The notes under the pieces were generated by a model. That model did no database searches and was not told the DNA's origin. It was given only the letters and a program-made list of their open reading frames with translations. Both the position numbers and the translations under genes were made by a program. A stretch of DNA of 64,000 nucleotides from Chitinispirillales bacterium ANBcel5 (GTDB lineage: Bacteria > Fibrobacterota > Chitinivibrionia > Chitinivibrionales > Chitinispirillaceae): the NCBI GenBank assembly GCA_029688955.1, contig JARUKZ010000002.1:173525-237524 (forward strand). Direction: 5' to 3'. Shown here piece by piece: positions 8,980 through 17,863 of the stretch. Within the stretch, counting starts at the first letter, position 1; every line of letters begins with the position of its first letter.

Positions 8980-11232
8980 TTACTGGAAATTAGCAAACTT
9001 AGCCATCAGTTTGCGCCGTGACCCATCATTGAAGAGCACAGTAAGCTTTAGATCCTCGCCAAAGCCACTTATTCCAAGTATTTTCCCTCTTCCGTATGAT
9101 TTGTGCACAACAGTTTGCCCCATTCTGAATTCAACTGTTTCCTGTGAAAACTCATCATATTGGGGTTTAGCTTTTCTTACAGTATCTTGCGCTTTTTGAA
9201 AAGCAGTTCTGGGTTTTGAGGCAGGCAATTTTGAGGCCGGCTGCACTCCGGAGAATAAGCGTTTTGAACCAAACATTGCCGAAAAGTTACTTGTATTATC
9301 GGAGAATGAAAAGAGTTCTTTAGCGATGTCGTTAAAGAAGCGTGTTGGTTCACTGGGCAATATTTCCCCAAATCTGCGCCTTTGATCAACATAGGAACAA
9401 TCCAGCTGCTCCATTGCCCGTGTGGAGCCTACGTAAAAGAGTCGTCTTTCTTCCTCGATTTTTTCATCATCGTCAAGATTTTGTCTTGAGGGAATGATCC
9501 CATCTTCAAGCCCCACCAGGAAAACATGCCTGAATTCAAGCCCCTTAGCACTATGCATGGTCAGAAAGTTTACAGAGTTGTCTTCAGGATTCCACACGTC
9601 GACATCAGATGCAAGTGTCACCTCTTCAAGAAATGCAGAAAGTGGGCTTTGAGGGTTTTCTGTGGACCAATACGCCATAGCATTTAAAAGCTCATTTATA
9701 TTTTCCATCCTGCCCATAGCCTCTTCTGATTCCTGCTGCGTAAGCATGTCCATATAACCGGACAACTGAAGTACCTGATTTAGCAGTTCATGTGGCTTTT
9801 CCCCTGAATTATTTAAATCTAAAAGCAGTTCAAATAGCTCTTTTAGCTGAGTAAGTCCTTTTTGAGCCCGGGTCCCTACCGAAGAGCAGTCACAATGCAA
9901 CACTGTTTCAAGAAGTCTTTTTTTATGTTTAGTTGCAAGATCAATGAGCCCTTTTCTGGCCTTATCCCCTAACCCTCTGGCTGGTACGTTAAGAATTCTC
10001 TCAAAGCTTGCGTTATCCCTTGGATTTACGAGTAATTTTAAATATGCAAGACAGTCTTTTATCTCTGCTCTTTCATAGAAACTGGTACCACCTACAAGCA
10101 CATAAGCTATCCGTTTTTTTCTGAATGCTTCTTCAAAAACTCTTGACTGAGCATTGGTACGAAAAAGCACTGCAATATCGGTACCTTTCATTTTATCAAG
10201 TAACAGTTTCGTTTTTTCAGCTACCGAATCTGCCTCTTGCCGATCATCCCGATATCGGTTTACTGCAACCGTTTCACCGATGCTTCTGTCTGTCCATAAG
10301 TTTTTAACAGAACGGTTCACATTAGGCGAAATAGCAGCATTGGCAAAATCGAGAATCGATTTTGTAGACCGGTAGTTTTGTTCAAGTTTAAAAATCCTGG
10401 TCAGCGGGAAGTGGTTTTCGAAAGATAAAATATTATCAATCTGTGCCCCGCGCCAGCCATAGATACTTTGATCATCATCTCCTACAGCAAATATCTTTTT
10501 ATGTGCCCTGGAAAGCAGATACACCAGTTTAAACTGTGCGGTATTAGTATCCTGATACTCATCTACCAAAACATAATTAAAAAGATTTTGATATTTTTTA
10601 AGTACGCTTTCATTTTCACGAAACAGATAGACTGTATTTGCAATCAGGTCATCAAAATCCATGGCCTGGTTTGAGGAAAGTGTACGTTGATATGCTCGGT
10701 AGAGTTTAGCGGTTTCTCTATCCCTAAACCCCTGCGCTCTGTTTTCAAGTTCAGTGGGAGAGATACAGGAAGATTTGTAGTTAGATATTATGGATAGAAG
10801 ATATTTGGGCGGCATAGTTCTGTCATCAATATCGAACTCTTTAAGTAGTTTTTTAACTATTGATAATTGATCGGAAGAATCGTAAATTGTAAAGCTGCTG
10901 GTATAGTTTATAGCAGCAGCTTCACGCCGCAATATTCTTGCACAGAGGGAATGGAATGTACCTATCCATAGTCCCTGAGCCGGAACTCCGAGTATGCTTT
11001 CAATCCGTTGGCGCATTTCCCGTGCTGCTTTGTTGGTAAATGTAGCAGCAAACAAATTTCCTGCAGAGACTCCAAGTGAGATAAGGTAGGCGATTTTCGC
11101 CGTAAGTACTCTTGTTTTACCTGTACCGGCCCCAGCAAATACCAGCTCTGGTCCTTCGATATATTCAACTGCTTCTCTCTGAACTTTGTTAAGAACCATT
11201 GTGTCCAGAACAGAAGTCGTTTTATTCATCAT
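8980..11232 (-). CDS. pcrA: PcrA/UvrD-type ATP-dependent DNA helicase
   Basis: 750 aa from the ATG at 11232; a TTG five codons earlier is less likely because GGAG lies 8 bases before the ATG. Superfamily 1A motifs are all readable: Walker A FAGAGTGKT, motif Ia ATFTNKAAREM, motif II VDEYQDTN, motif III GDDDQSIYGWRGA, motif IV EQNYRST, motif V TMHSAKGLEF and motif VI EERRLFYVGSTRA. The last 60 residues form the PcrA/UvrD Tudor-like RNA-polymerase-contact domain (GQTVVHKSYGRGKIL). It acts in repair and clearing of stalled complexes. Its start overlaps the end of the PilB-like gene by 11 bases. Confidence 0.95.
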   Translation of the reverse strand: MMNKTTSVLDTMVLNKVQREAVEYIEGPELVFAGAGTGKTRVLTAKIAYLISLGVSAGNLFAATFTNKAAREMRQRIESILGVPAQGLWIGTFHSLCARILRREAAAINYTSSFTIYDSSDQLSIVKKLLKEFDIDDRTMPPKYLLSIISNYKSSCISPTELENRAQGFRDRETAKLYRAYQRTLSSNQAMDFDDLIANTVYLFRENESVLKKYQNLFNYVLVDEYQDTNTAQFKLVYLLSRAHKKIFAVGDDDQSIYGWRGAQIDNILSFENHFPLTRIFKLEQNYRSTKSILDFANAAISPNVNRSVKNLWTDRSIGETVAVNRYRDDRQEADSVAEKTKLLLDKMKGTDIAVLFRTNAQSRVFEEAFRKKRIAYVLVGGTSFYERAEIKDCLAYLKLLVNPRDNASFERILNVPARGLGDKARKGLIDLATKHKKRLLETVLHCDCSSVGTRAQKGLTQLKELFELLLDLNNSGEKPHELLNQVLQLSGYMDMLTQQESEEAMGRMENINELLNAMAYWSTENPQSPLSAFLEEVTLASDVDVWNPEDNSVNFLTMHSAKGLEFRHVFLVGLEDGIIPSRQNLDDDEKIEEERRLFYVGSTRAMEQLDCSYVDQRRRFGEILPSEPTRFFNDIAKELFSFSDNTSNFSAMFGSKRLFSGVQPASKLPASKPRTAFQKAQDTVRKAKPQYDEFSQETVEFRMGQTVVHKSYGRGKILGISGFGEDLKLTVLFNDGSRRKLMAKFANFQ

Positions 11233-13111
11233 TCTGTGTCGCTCCAAGTACCTGCTCTATAGTGGTTAGCCCTTCCAATACCTTCCTTATTCCATCTCTG
11301 CGTAAGGAGTCAAAATCGCCGCGCCCCAGCAGGTACCTTTTAATCTTATCAGCAGGTGCGCGTTCCATGGCCATTTTTGTTACTACTTCATCGGGAATCA
11401 AAAGCTCAAATACCCCCATTCGTCCTTTATACCCTGATCCTTTGCAAAATTTACACCCTGGGGCCTGAAAAAAACGCATACCTGGCTTAAGGCCCAATGA
11501 CTTTAACATCTCGGGTTGAGGATCGTAGGGCTTTTTGCACCTTGGGCATAGTTTTCTGACTAATCGCTGTGCAAGAACCCCAACAACGGTAGAGGTGATG
11601 AGAAAAGGTTCCAGGCCCATATCAAGCAGACGGGTATAGGCGCTTGGAGAGTCATTGGTGTGCAAAGACGAGAGTACAAAGTGCCCGGTCAAAGCAGCCT
11701 GTACAGCCATTTCACAGGTTTCTTTATCACGCATCTCACCAATCATGATTATATCCGGATCCTGACGCAAAATAGAGCGCATACCATCTGCAAAGGAGAA
11801 ACCGGCTTTGGGGTTTATATTACCCTGACTTATCCCATCAAAGTGCAGCTCCACCGGATCTTCCATAGTAATTATATTCTTTGTAACATTATAGATTTTT
11901 TGAAGAGAAGCATATAAGGTAGAACTTTTTCCGCTTCCTGTGGGCCCGGTTACAAGAAGGATCCCATCTGGTTTTTTAATTATTTCCGAAAACTTCTTTT
12001 TAACAAAAGGCATAAACCCTATTTGGTCAATTGTAATTCCTAAAGATTTAGGATCAAGAATACGCATTACAATCTTTTCATTTACTCCCCGTTTTCTGGT
12101 ACTTGCCGGGTAAGTTGAAACACGAAGATCAATTTCCCTGCCTTCATGGAGTATCTGAATTCGTCCGTCCTGAGGCTTTCTCTTCTCGGCAATATCCATT
12201 CCGGACATAATTTTTATTCTTGAAGTTATCTGAGCTCTGAGCTGCAGAGGGATAGGGTTTTTTTCGATCAGCTCACCATCCACTCTATACCTCAGGCGCA
12301 TGTATTTTTCCATTGGTTCAAGGTGAATATCGGATGCACCCTCTATGATCGCCTGATTTATCAGCAGATTAACAACCTTAACTACCTGTGCACCCTCTTC
12401 ATCGGTTAGGTTTTCATCGTCCTCTTTTTGCACCAAATCAAGCTCTTCGGCACCATCGACAGACCCCAAAAGCTCAGTCATCTCTTCCAGGGCTGCATGA
12501 TAATTACGCTGAATAGCTGCAACAATCTCCTTTTCGGTGGCAATTACAGGCTCAACTTCTTTACCCGTTTTGAATTTAAGATGATCGATAGTACGAAGGT
12601 TTGAAGGATCAGCCATTGCGACTGTAATTACACCCTCCTGCTCAAAGAGCGGGATAACTTTGTACTTACGAGCCATCTCCTCGGGAATAATTTTAAGAAG
12701 ATTACTATTAAAAGAGAAATGTTCAAGAACCACATGCTGGATATCCAGCTGAGCACTCAGAACATCAACCAACTTTTCCTCTGTGATAAAACCCAGTTTG
12801 ATCAAACATTTGCCAAGCTGCAGTTTACTTACTTTCTGCTCTGCGAGTCCCTGTTCCAGCTGCTCCTGTGTTATTAATCCCTGCTCTATTAACACCTCAC
12901 CTATTCTTTTTTTATGAGCAAGCTGTATTTGTTCACCAAGGACGCTGGAGAGGTCATCTTCGCTTAAATATCCGAGGCGTATAAGAATTTTTCCCAAACT
13001 TGCACCAGTACTTCTGTGTTCCTGCAACGCATGCAGAAGCTGCTCTTCAGTTACTAGCCCCTGAGCAATAAGTATCTCGCCAAGTTTTTTACGCCTTTTT
13101 TGCATAACCAT
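11222..13111 (-). CDS. PilB/GspE-family type IV pilus or type II secretion ATPase with two MshEN-type repeats
   Basis: 629 aa. The N-terminus carries tandem repeats of the kind GEIL-x-QGL-x-TEEQL (residues about 7-55 and 68-115), as in MshEN domains that bind c-di-GMP. Then comes a GspE N-terminal domain (PEEMARKYKVIPLF). The ATPase core has Walker A GPTGSGKSST (about residue 388), the Asp box EDPVE, Walker B IIMIGEMRD and the His box LSSLHTND. The zinc knuckle is seen as CPRCKKPY and CKFCKGSGYKGR. It powers pilin or pseudopilin assembly. No pilC, pilT or pilin gene is adjacent; pilM/N-like genes lie 7 kb downstream on the same strand. Binding of c-di-GMP is inference from the repeats. Confidence 0.92.
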   Translation of the reverse strand: MVMQKRRKKLGEILIAQGLVTEEQLLHALQEHRSTGASLGKILIRLGYLSEDDLSSVLGEQIQLAHKKRIGEVLIEQGLITQEQLEQGLAEQKVSKLQLGKCLIKLGFITEEKLVDVLSAQLDIQHVVLEHFSFNSNLLKIIPEEMARKYKVIPLFEQEGVITVAMADPSNLRTIDHLKFKTGKEVEPVIATEKEIVAAIQRNYHAALEEMTELLGSVDGAEELDLVQKEDDENLTDEEGAQVVKVVNLLINQAIIEGASDIHLEPMEKYMRLRYRVDGELIEKNPIPLQLRAQITSRIKIMSGMDIAEKRKPQDGRIQILHEGREIDLRVSTYPASTRKRGVNEKIVMRILDPKSLGITIDQIGFMPFVKKKFSEIIKKPDGILLVTGPTGSGKSSTLYASLQKIYNVTKNIITMEDPVELHFDGISQGNINPKAGFSFADGMRSILRQDPDIIMIGEMRDKETCEMAVQAALTGHFVLSSLHTNDSPSAYTRLLDMGLEPFLITSTVVGVLAQRLVRKLCPRCKKPYDPQPEMLKSLGLKPGMRFFQAPGCKFCKGSGYKGRMGVFELLIPDEVVTKMAMERAPADKIKRYLLGRGDFDSLRRDGIRKVLEGLTTIEQVLGATQNDE

Positions 13112-13167
13112 AATTTCGCTGTACCCTTATATTTATTTAGATGCAAGGTTAATATAAACTGATAATT

Positions 13168-14199
13168 TCAGCATTTCAAGCATCTCGCAATATGATCATA
13201 ACTCCTGCCCTCAATCCTCTTTAGCTTACCATTATTATCCCTGTATTGAACACCATCTATTTGTTTATTAAAGCTTCCGAGACGAATAAACTCTAAATCG
13301 TTTTGCTCTATACCACAACTTAGAGGGTCAAAGGCGCTATCAGCAGCGAATAAAAGCTCATACTCCTCCCCGCCCCCAAAAAACCAATCCATCCAGTCGC
13401 ATTTAAGCGTATTTCCAAGATCATGCATCGCTCTGTTCTTAAAAGAGGTTATATCGCTAAAAAGAAACCCCGTTTTGTTTTCGTAACACAGCGTAGCGAT
13501 GTCTTTTGAAAGCCCGTCAGAAAGATCCATTGCAGCATGAACCTGTTTTTGTGCAGCGAGTGCAAACGCTGTTGTAATTCTGGCTTCAGGAGCAATGTGA
13601 GCCCTAATAAGTGACTCGAATTGATCTGGTATACGGTCTCTGCCCCATCTTTTTATCGCATCAAAACCTGCAGCACTTTTCCCCGGAAAACCTGTTACCC
13701 AAAGGTTATCCCCCTCACCTATCCCGGTTCTTTTCAATACCCTATGACCTTCAGGTACTTTTCCAACCAAAGTGATTGCTATGGTCCAGAGAGGACCTGA
13801 GGACAGATCTCCACCTACGATAGGGAAATTCCACTTTTTTATTGCAGTTGCAAAACCCTCATAGATAGATTGTACCGAATCAGCTAAATTCTGCTCTCTT
13901 TTTGGAAATACAAGCTGAACCAAAGCGCCATCCGGCAAAGCTCCCATTGCAGCACAATCGCTTAGGTTACTCACCATCGCTTTATAGCCAATTTCCTGCA
14001 AGCTCATTGAATCAAGTGAAAAATGAACATTCTCAACCGATACATCTGCAGTCAGAATCAGGCGTTCTCCTTTACTACAGCCCCTCACCGCCGCATCATC
14101 TCCCATGAGCTTTTCATAGATGCTGCTACTTTCAACTGCACGACAAAGAGGTGTAAGGCGTTCCAATAGATTGTACTCTCCAGATGGAAAAGAGAACAT
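13168..14199 (-). CDS. thiL: thiamine-monophosphate kinase
   Basis: 343 aa from the ATG at 14199; an ATG three codons earlier (14208) overlaps the ribosome-site sequence AAGGATGG and is less likely. ThiL phosphorylates thiamine phosphate to thiamine diphosphate. Family motifs: GEYNLLERL near the N-terminus, GDDAAV (residues about 36-41), ILTADVSVENVHF, SNLSDCAAMGALP, VGGDLSSG, AAMDLSDGLSKDI and the C-terminal FFGGGEEYELLFA. All the acidic Mg/ATP residues are in place. It is the first gene of a minus-strand run, divergent from the PfkB kinase. Confidence 0.95.
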   Translation of the reverse strand: MFSFPSGEYNLLERLTPLCRAVESSSIYEKLMGDDAAVRGCSKGERLILTADVSVENVHFSLDSMSLQEIGYKAMVSNLSDCAAMGALPDGALVQLVFPKREQNLADSVQSIYEGFATAIKKWNFPIVGGDLSSGPLWTIAITLVGKVPEGHRVLKRTGIGEGDNLWVTGFPGKSAAGFDAIKRWGRDRIPDQFESLIRAHIAPEARITTAFALAAQKQVHAAMDLSDGLSKDIATLCYENKTGFLFSDITSFKNRAMHDLGNTLKCDWMDWFFGGGEEYELLFAADSAFDPLSCGIEQNDLEFIRLGSFNKQIDGVQYRDNNGKLKRIEGRSYDHIARCLKC

Positions 14200-14219
14200 T
14201 AGAGCCATCCTTTTTCTAT

Positions 14220-14248
14220 TTGATTAGGGTGAACCGACTAAATATACA
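14220..14248 (+). promoter_or_regulatory. sigma-70-like promoter for the PfkB kinase gene
   Basis: TTGATT at 14220-14225 and TATACA at 14243-14248 are separated by exactly 17 bases and would start transcription about 73 bases before the PfkB ATG. Read from sequence only. Confidence 0.5.
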
Positions 14249-14328
14249 TTTTTTTTTATAAAAATTCTTTTTTATGCTGCGCCATAACTATTTTTATCTA
14301 TGATTTTGATTTTTTGTTATGGAGCATT

Positions 14329-15330
14329 ATGCTTATTCCTTACGTTTCAGATCCCTCCAGAAAAAGAGTAGCCGCTTTCGGCTCAGCTTTAGTTGATCTT
14401 TGCCTACTTGAGCGCGAAGAATTTTTAACTGCTACTGGTGCCCAAAAAGGCGGAATGATCCTCAGTGATTACACCTCTATAAAAGGGCTTTTGGATAAAG
14501 CTTCAAGCACTCCAATTATCGTTCCCGGCGGTTCGGCCTGTAACACAATAGTTGGTATAGGCAAACTTGGTGGATCGGTGAGATTTATGGGTAAAAGAGG
14601 CAATGATGAGCTTGGGGTACTGTTTGAGAAGGGCCTGATCAAAAACAACGTCGAGCCGATTCTTTTCACCTGTGAAACGCCTACGGGGCATGTTCTCTCG
14701 ATCATTACCCCCGATGCCCAGCGTTCGATGTTCACCTTTCTGGGTGCTTCAGCGGAAACAAGTCCTGCGGAGATACTACATGAACACTTCAAGGATAGTG
14801 CTGTAGCCCACTTTGAGGGCTATCTTGTAAGCAACCCCGAAGTGATGTTAGCAGCACTTGATGCGGCTAAAACTGCAGGTGCAATGATCTCTCTTGATTT
14901 GGCCAGCTATACAGTTGTAAATTCTTCTAAGGAACTTTTTGAGAAAATTATCAGTGAATACGTCGATATACTGATAGCCAATGAAGACGAGGCGTGTGCG
15001 TTTGCCGGGTGCAGACAGGAAGAGCAGGCACTTGAATATTTAAGCACCAAAGCAAATCTTGCTGTAATGAAACTTGGCAAACGTGGCAGCATAGTAGCTC
15101 ATGAAGGCGTGAATATGCAAATACCACCTCATGGTAGCGGCTTTGCCATCGATACTACCGGGGCAGGAGATCTGTGGGCTGCGGGCTTTCTGTATGGATT
15201 AGTCAATGGATTCACTCTTGAGAAATGTGGCGCACTGGGAAGTGCGTGCGGCTTTGAAGTCTGCCAAAATATTGGCGCCTCAATAAGTGATGAAGGGTGG
15301 CAGAGAATTAAAACACAATTTCAGTTATAA
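14329..15330 (+). CDS. PfkB-family sugar or nucleoside kinase (adenosine-kinase-like)
   Basis: 333 aa from the ATG at 14329, which has GGAG 5 bases upstream. Substrate-side motif PGGSACNTIVGIGKLGG (about residues 65-81) and the ATP/anion-hole signature DTTGAGDLWAAGF near residue 280 are both intact, including the catalytic Asp in TGAGD. The family phosphorylates ribose, fructose, adenosine and related compounds. The close match to the DTTGAGDLxAAGFLYG form resembles bacterial adenosine-kinase-like PfkB proteins, but the substrate cannot be fixed here. It is transcribed divergently from thiL. Confidence 0.88.
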   Translation: MLIPYVSDPSRKRVAAFGSALVDLCLLEREEFLTATGAQKGGMILSDYTSIKGLLDKASSTPIIVPGGSACNTIVGIGKLGGSVRFMGKRGNDELGVLFEKGLIKNNVEPILFTCETPTGHVLSIITPDAQRSMFTFLGASAETSPAEILHEHFKDSAVAHFEGYLVSNPEVMLAALDAAKTAGAMISLDLASYTVVNSSKELFEKIISEYVDILIANEDEACAFAGCRQEEQALEYLSTKANLAVMKLGKRGSIVAHEGVNMQIPPHGSGFAIDTTGAGDLWAAGFLYGLVNGFTLEKCGALGSACGFEVCQNIGASISDEGWQRIKTQFQL

Positions 15331-15449
15331 GCTACCCATCAGCTTTAAACTAACCTTACGCTAATTATAAGGAAATATACTACCTTAACAGGGTTTTGAA
15401 AGCGGTTTTCACTACCCCATTTTCATTAACATTTCTTTGGAGGATCTTC

Positions 15450-15761
15450 GTGACCAAAAAGTTGTATGTGGGTAATCTCCCATTTAGCGCAGATGAGCAG
15501 CAGGTAAGCGAGCTGTTTAACCAGTATGGAGAGGTTCAATCAGTAAAAATTATTTCGGACAGAGAAACAGGACGTTCAAGAGGTTTCTGTTTTGTTGAAA
15601 TGGAAAATGCCGAAAGCGCAATGGCTGAACTAAATGGCAAGGAACTCAATGGACGGAGTCTAACCGTAAGCGAAGCACGCACAAGAGAAGGTGGCAATAG
15701 TGGTGGTGGACGTCGCTTTGGAGGCGGCGGTGGCCACAGAGGTGGTTTCAACCGCAGATAA
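15450..15761 (+). CDS. RRM-domain RNA-binding protein with glycine-rich tail
   Basis: 103 aa from a GTG at 15450, chosen because GGAGG lies 6 bases upstream; an in-frame TTG at 15396 would add 18 unlikely residues. One RNA-recognition motif covers residues 3-80, with RNP2 LYVGNL and RNP1 RGFCFVEM. The tail is an RGG/Gly-rich segment (GGGRRFGGGGGHRGGFNRR). Such short RRM proteins occur in cyanobacteria and several Gram-negative phyla and are often cold-induced. The gene is monocistronic, with a long hairpin just after it. Confidence 0.93.
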   Translation: MTKKLYVGNLPFSADEQQVSELFNQYGEVQSVKIISDRETGRSRGFCFVEMENAESAMAELNGKELNGRSLTVSEARTREGGNSGGGRRFGGGGGHRGGFNRR

Positions 15762-15780
15762 ACCTTATCTTCTTAATACA

Positions 15781-15810
15781 ATGTATCACTGTTTATTAAC
15801 AGTGATACAT
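15781..15810. terminator. 13-bp perfect hairpin after the RRM gene
   Basis: Bases 15781-15793 and 15798-15810 are exact inverted repeats around a TATT loop, 20 bases after the RRM stop. It probably ends or stabilises that transcript, although no T tract follows on the plus strand. Confidence 0.55.
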
Positions 15811-15952
15811 ACTCTCCCCGAACAAATCATCGCCCCCCTTTTTTCGTACTTTTCTTCGATTTCTTAAACACATCCCTCAGTATGGCCTTTCTTTTGCTAC
15901 AGTTATTATATCAAAAATCGATATCTGTACTATCAAAAAGGAAGGTGAATCG

Positions 15953-16984
15953 ATGTACCTGGAAAATAACACACTCTTAACGACCGCTGCAAACCTTCTC
16001 ACACATGGTAAAGGCATCCTCGCTGCAGATGAGAGCCATGGAACTATAACCAAGCGTTTTAAAAAAGCAAACATCGATTCTACACCCGAAAGCCGCAGAG
16101 CCTACAGAGAAGTACTTTTCACCTCTCCTGGAGTAGAACAATATATTTCAGGTGTTATAATGTATGATGAAACCCTGCGTCAAAAATCCAGCTCCGGACT
16201 TCCATTTGCTCAACTACTCTCAGACAAAGGTATAGTACCGGGAATTAAGGTAGATAAAGGAACCAGATCAATTCCCTTTTCTGTGGGTGAAAAGGAAACA
16301 GAGGGGCTTGATGGTCTAAGAGAGCGGCTTCTTGAATATCGTGAGCTGGGTGCAAAATTTACAAAGTGGCGAGCGGTTATAGCGATCGGTGATAACATCC
16401 CCACACGGCAGTGTTTATTATCTAATGTACATCTTCTTGCCCGTTTTGCGGCACTTAGCCAGGAAGCCGAACTGGTTCCGGTCGTTGAACCAGAAGTACT
16501 CATGGACGGAAACCACTCTATTGAAACGTGCGAAAAAGTAACCCAAACGGTTTTAAACACTTTGTTTAAAGAACTTCTTGAACACAGAGTAATACTGGAG
16601 GGACTTATTTTAAAAACCAATATGGTGCTGCCAGGGAAAAGCTCTTCTGAGCAGGTTGAGAATTCTACTATAGCCAAAGCTACAACCAGATGTCTTAACC
16701 GAACAGTTCCTCCAGCTGTACCGGGTATAGCATTTCTGTCCGGTGGACAAGACCCCCTATCAGCCACAAAAAATTTAGATGCAATCAATAAAATCGGTAC
16801 AAGCAATTCCTGGAAAATAACATTCTCCTATTCCAGAGCACTTCAGGATCAGCCCCTGAATATCTGGAAAGGACAGGAACAGAATATTAAAGAAGCGCAG
16901 GCACTTTTTATTCACAGGGCTCGCTGTAATGCAGCTGCCAGTATTGGTCAATACTCCCATGAACTGGAAGAGCGCTTTGAATAA
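15953..16984 (+). CDS. fructose-bisphosphate aldolase, class I
   Basis: 343 aa, similar in length to the animal/plant-type class I enzyme. It cleaves fructose 1,6-bisphosphate through a Schiff base. Motifs: GKGILAADESHGTITKRF at the N-terminus, GIKVDKG, KWRAVIAI, VEPEVLMDG and the Schiff-base lysine region ILEGLILKTNMVLPG (animal form LLEGTLLKPNMVTPG), followed by PGIAFLSGGQ. The ribosome site AAGGAAGGTG lies just before the ATG. Ku begins 18 bases after its stop, so aldolase and the end-joining genes may share a transcript. Confidence 0.95.
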   Translation: MYLENNTLLTTAANLLTHGKGILAADESHGTITKRFKKANIDSTPESRRAYREVLFTSPGVEQYISGVIMYDETLRQKSSSGLPFAQLLSDKGIVPGIKVDKGTRSIPFSVGEKETEGLDGLRERLLEYRELGAKFTKWRAVIAIGDNIPTRQCLLSNVHLLARFAALSQEAELVPVVEPEVLMDGNHSIETCEKVTQTVLNTLFKELLEHRVILEGLILKTNMVLPGKSSSEQVENSTIAKATTRCLNRTVPPAVPGIAFLSGGQDPLSATKNLDAINKIGTSNSWKITFSYSRALQDQPLNIWKGQEQNIKEAQALFIHRARCNAAASIGQYSHELEERFE

Positions 16985-17002
16985 ATAGCGCGGGAGGTAA
17001 AT

Positions 17003-17794
17003 ATGCGTTCTATATGGACCGGAGCCATCAGTTTTGGATTAATTTATATACCAATAAAGTTGTATGATGCCACCAGGGCGCACAGAGTTAACTTTGATAT
17101 GATCAGAAAAAAAGATCATTGTCGTGTAGGGTATGTGCGCGTGTGCAAAGAAACCGGTGAAGAGGTACCTTACCAGGATATAGTAAAAGGGTACGAATAC
17201 AGAAAAGGTGAATATGTAGTCATCGAACCAGATGATTTTAAAAAAGCTAATGTAAAAAAAAGCCAAACGATTGAGATGGTGGGTTTCACTAATGCAGACC
17301 AGATAGATCAGAAGTTTCTTGAAAAACCATACTTCTTAGAACCAGTCAGAGAGGCCAAAAAAGCTTATGCACTTCTCCGTGAAGCTATGAAAAAAAGCGG
17401 TAAAGTTGGAATCGCCCGTTACGTTTTAAAAACCAGAGAGCACATGGCGCTGATTAAGCCCGACCAGGATGTATTGATACTAAATCAGATGCGATTTGCT
17501 GATGAAATACGTCCAAGCAGTGAACTGAATGTGCCAGGCCCGGGCACCGAAAGTGTTTCTGAAAAAGAGCTCGATATGGCAATCAAATTGATTGATCAGC
17601 TTACAGAACCATGGAAACCAGAAAAATACCATGATACCTACTATGAGGACCTTAAGAAGATTATTCAGGATAAAGTTGAAGGTAAAATACCACAACCAGT
17701 TAAAGAGGAACCTGTACCTTCGGGGGTAACCGATCTTTTCTCCAGCCTTGCTCAGAGTCTTGAAATGGCACAAAAAGGTAATAAGGCTGCATAA
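17003..17794 (+). CDS. ku: Ku end-joining protein
   Basis: 263 aa, usual for bacterial Ku homodimers. The start MRSIWTGAISFGLIYIPIKLY is diagnostic, and the core (YRKGEYVVIEPDDFKK, FLEKPYFLEP, KAYALLREAM, MRFADEIRP) follows family order. Ku encircles broken DNA ends and recruits LigD. The C-terminal 30 residues are a variable tail (PQPVKEEPVPSG and onward). GGGAGG is placed well before the ATG. LigD follows 69 bases later, completing a two-gene non-homologous end-joining pathway. Confidence 0.96.
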   Translation: MRSIWTGAISFGLIYIPIKLYDATRAHRVNFDMIRKKDHCRVGYVRVCKETGEEVPYQDIVKGYEYRKGEYVVIEPDDFKKANVKKSQTIEMVGFTNADQIDQKFLEKPYFLEPVREAKKAYALLREAMKKSGKVGIARYVLKTREHMALIKPDQDVLILNQMRFADEIRPSSELNVPGPGTESVSEKELDMAIKLIDQLTEPWKPEKYHDTYYEDLKKIIQDKVEGKIPQPVKEEPVPSGVTDLFSSLAQSLEMAQKGNKAA

Positions 17795-17863
17795 GATGGT
17801 AATTAATCATACCAGGGCCAGTACTACAGTTTTCTGTTGTAGCTATATCCGAAAGTTCTCTTT

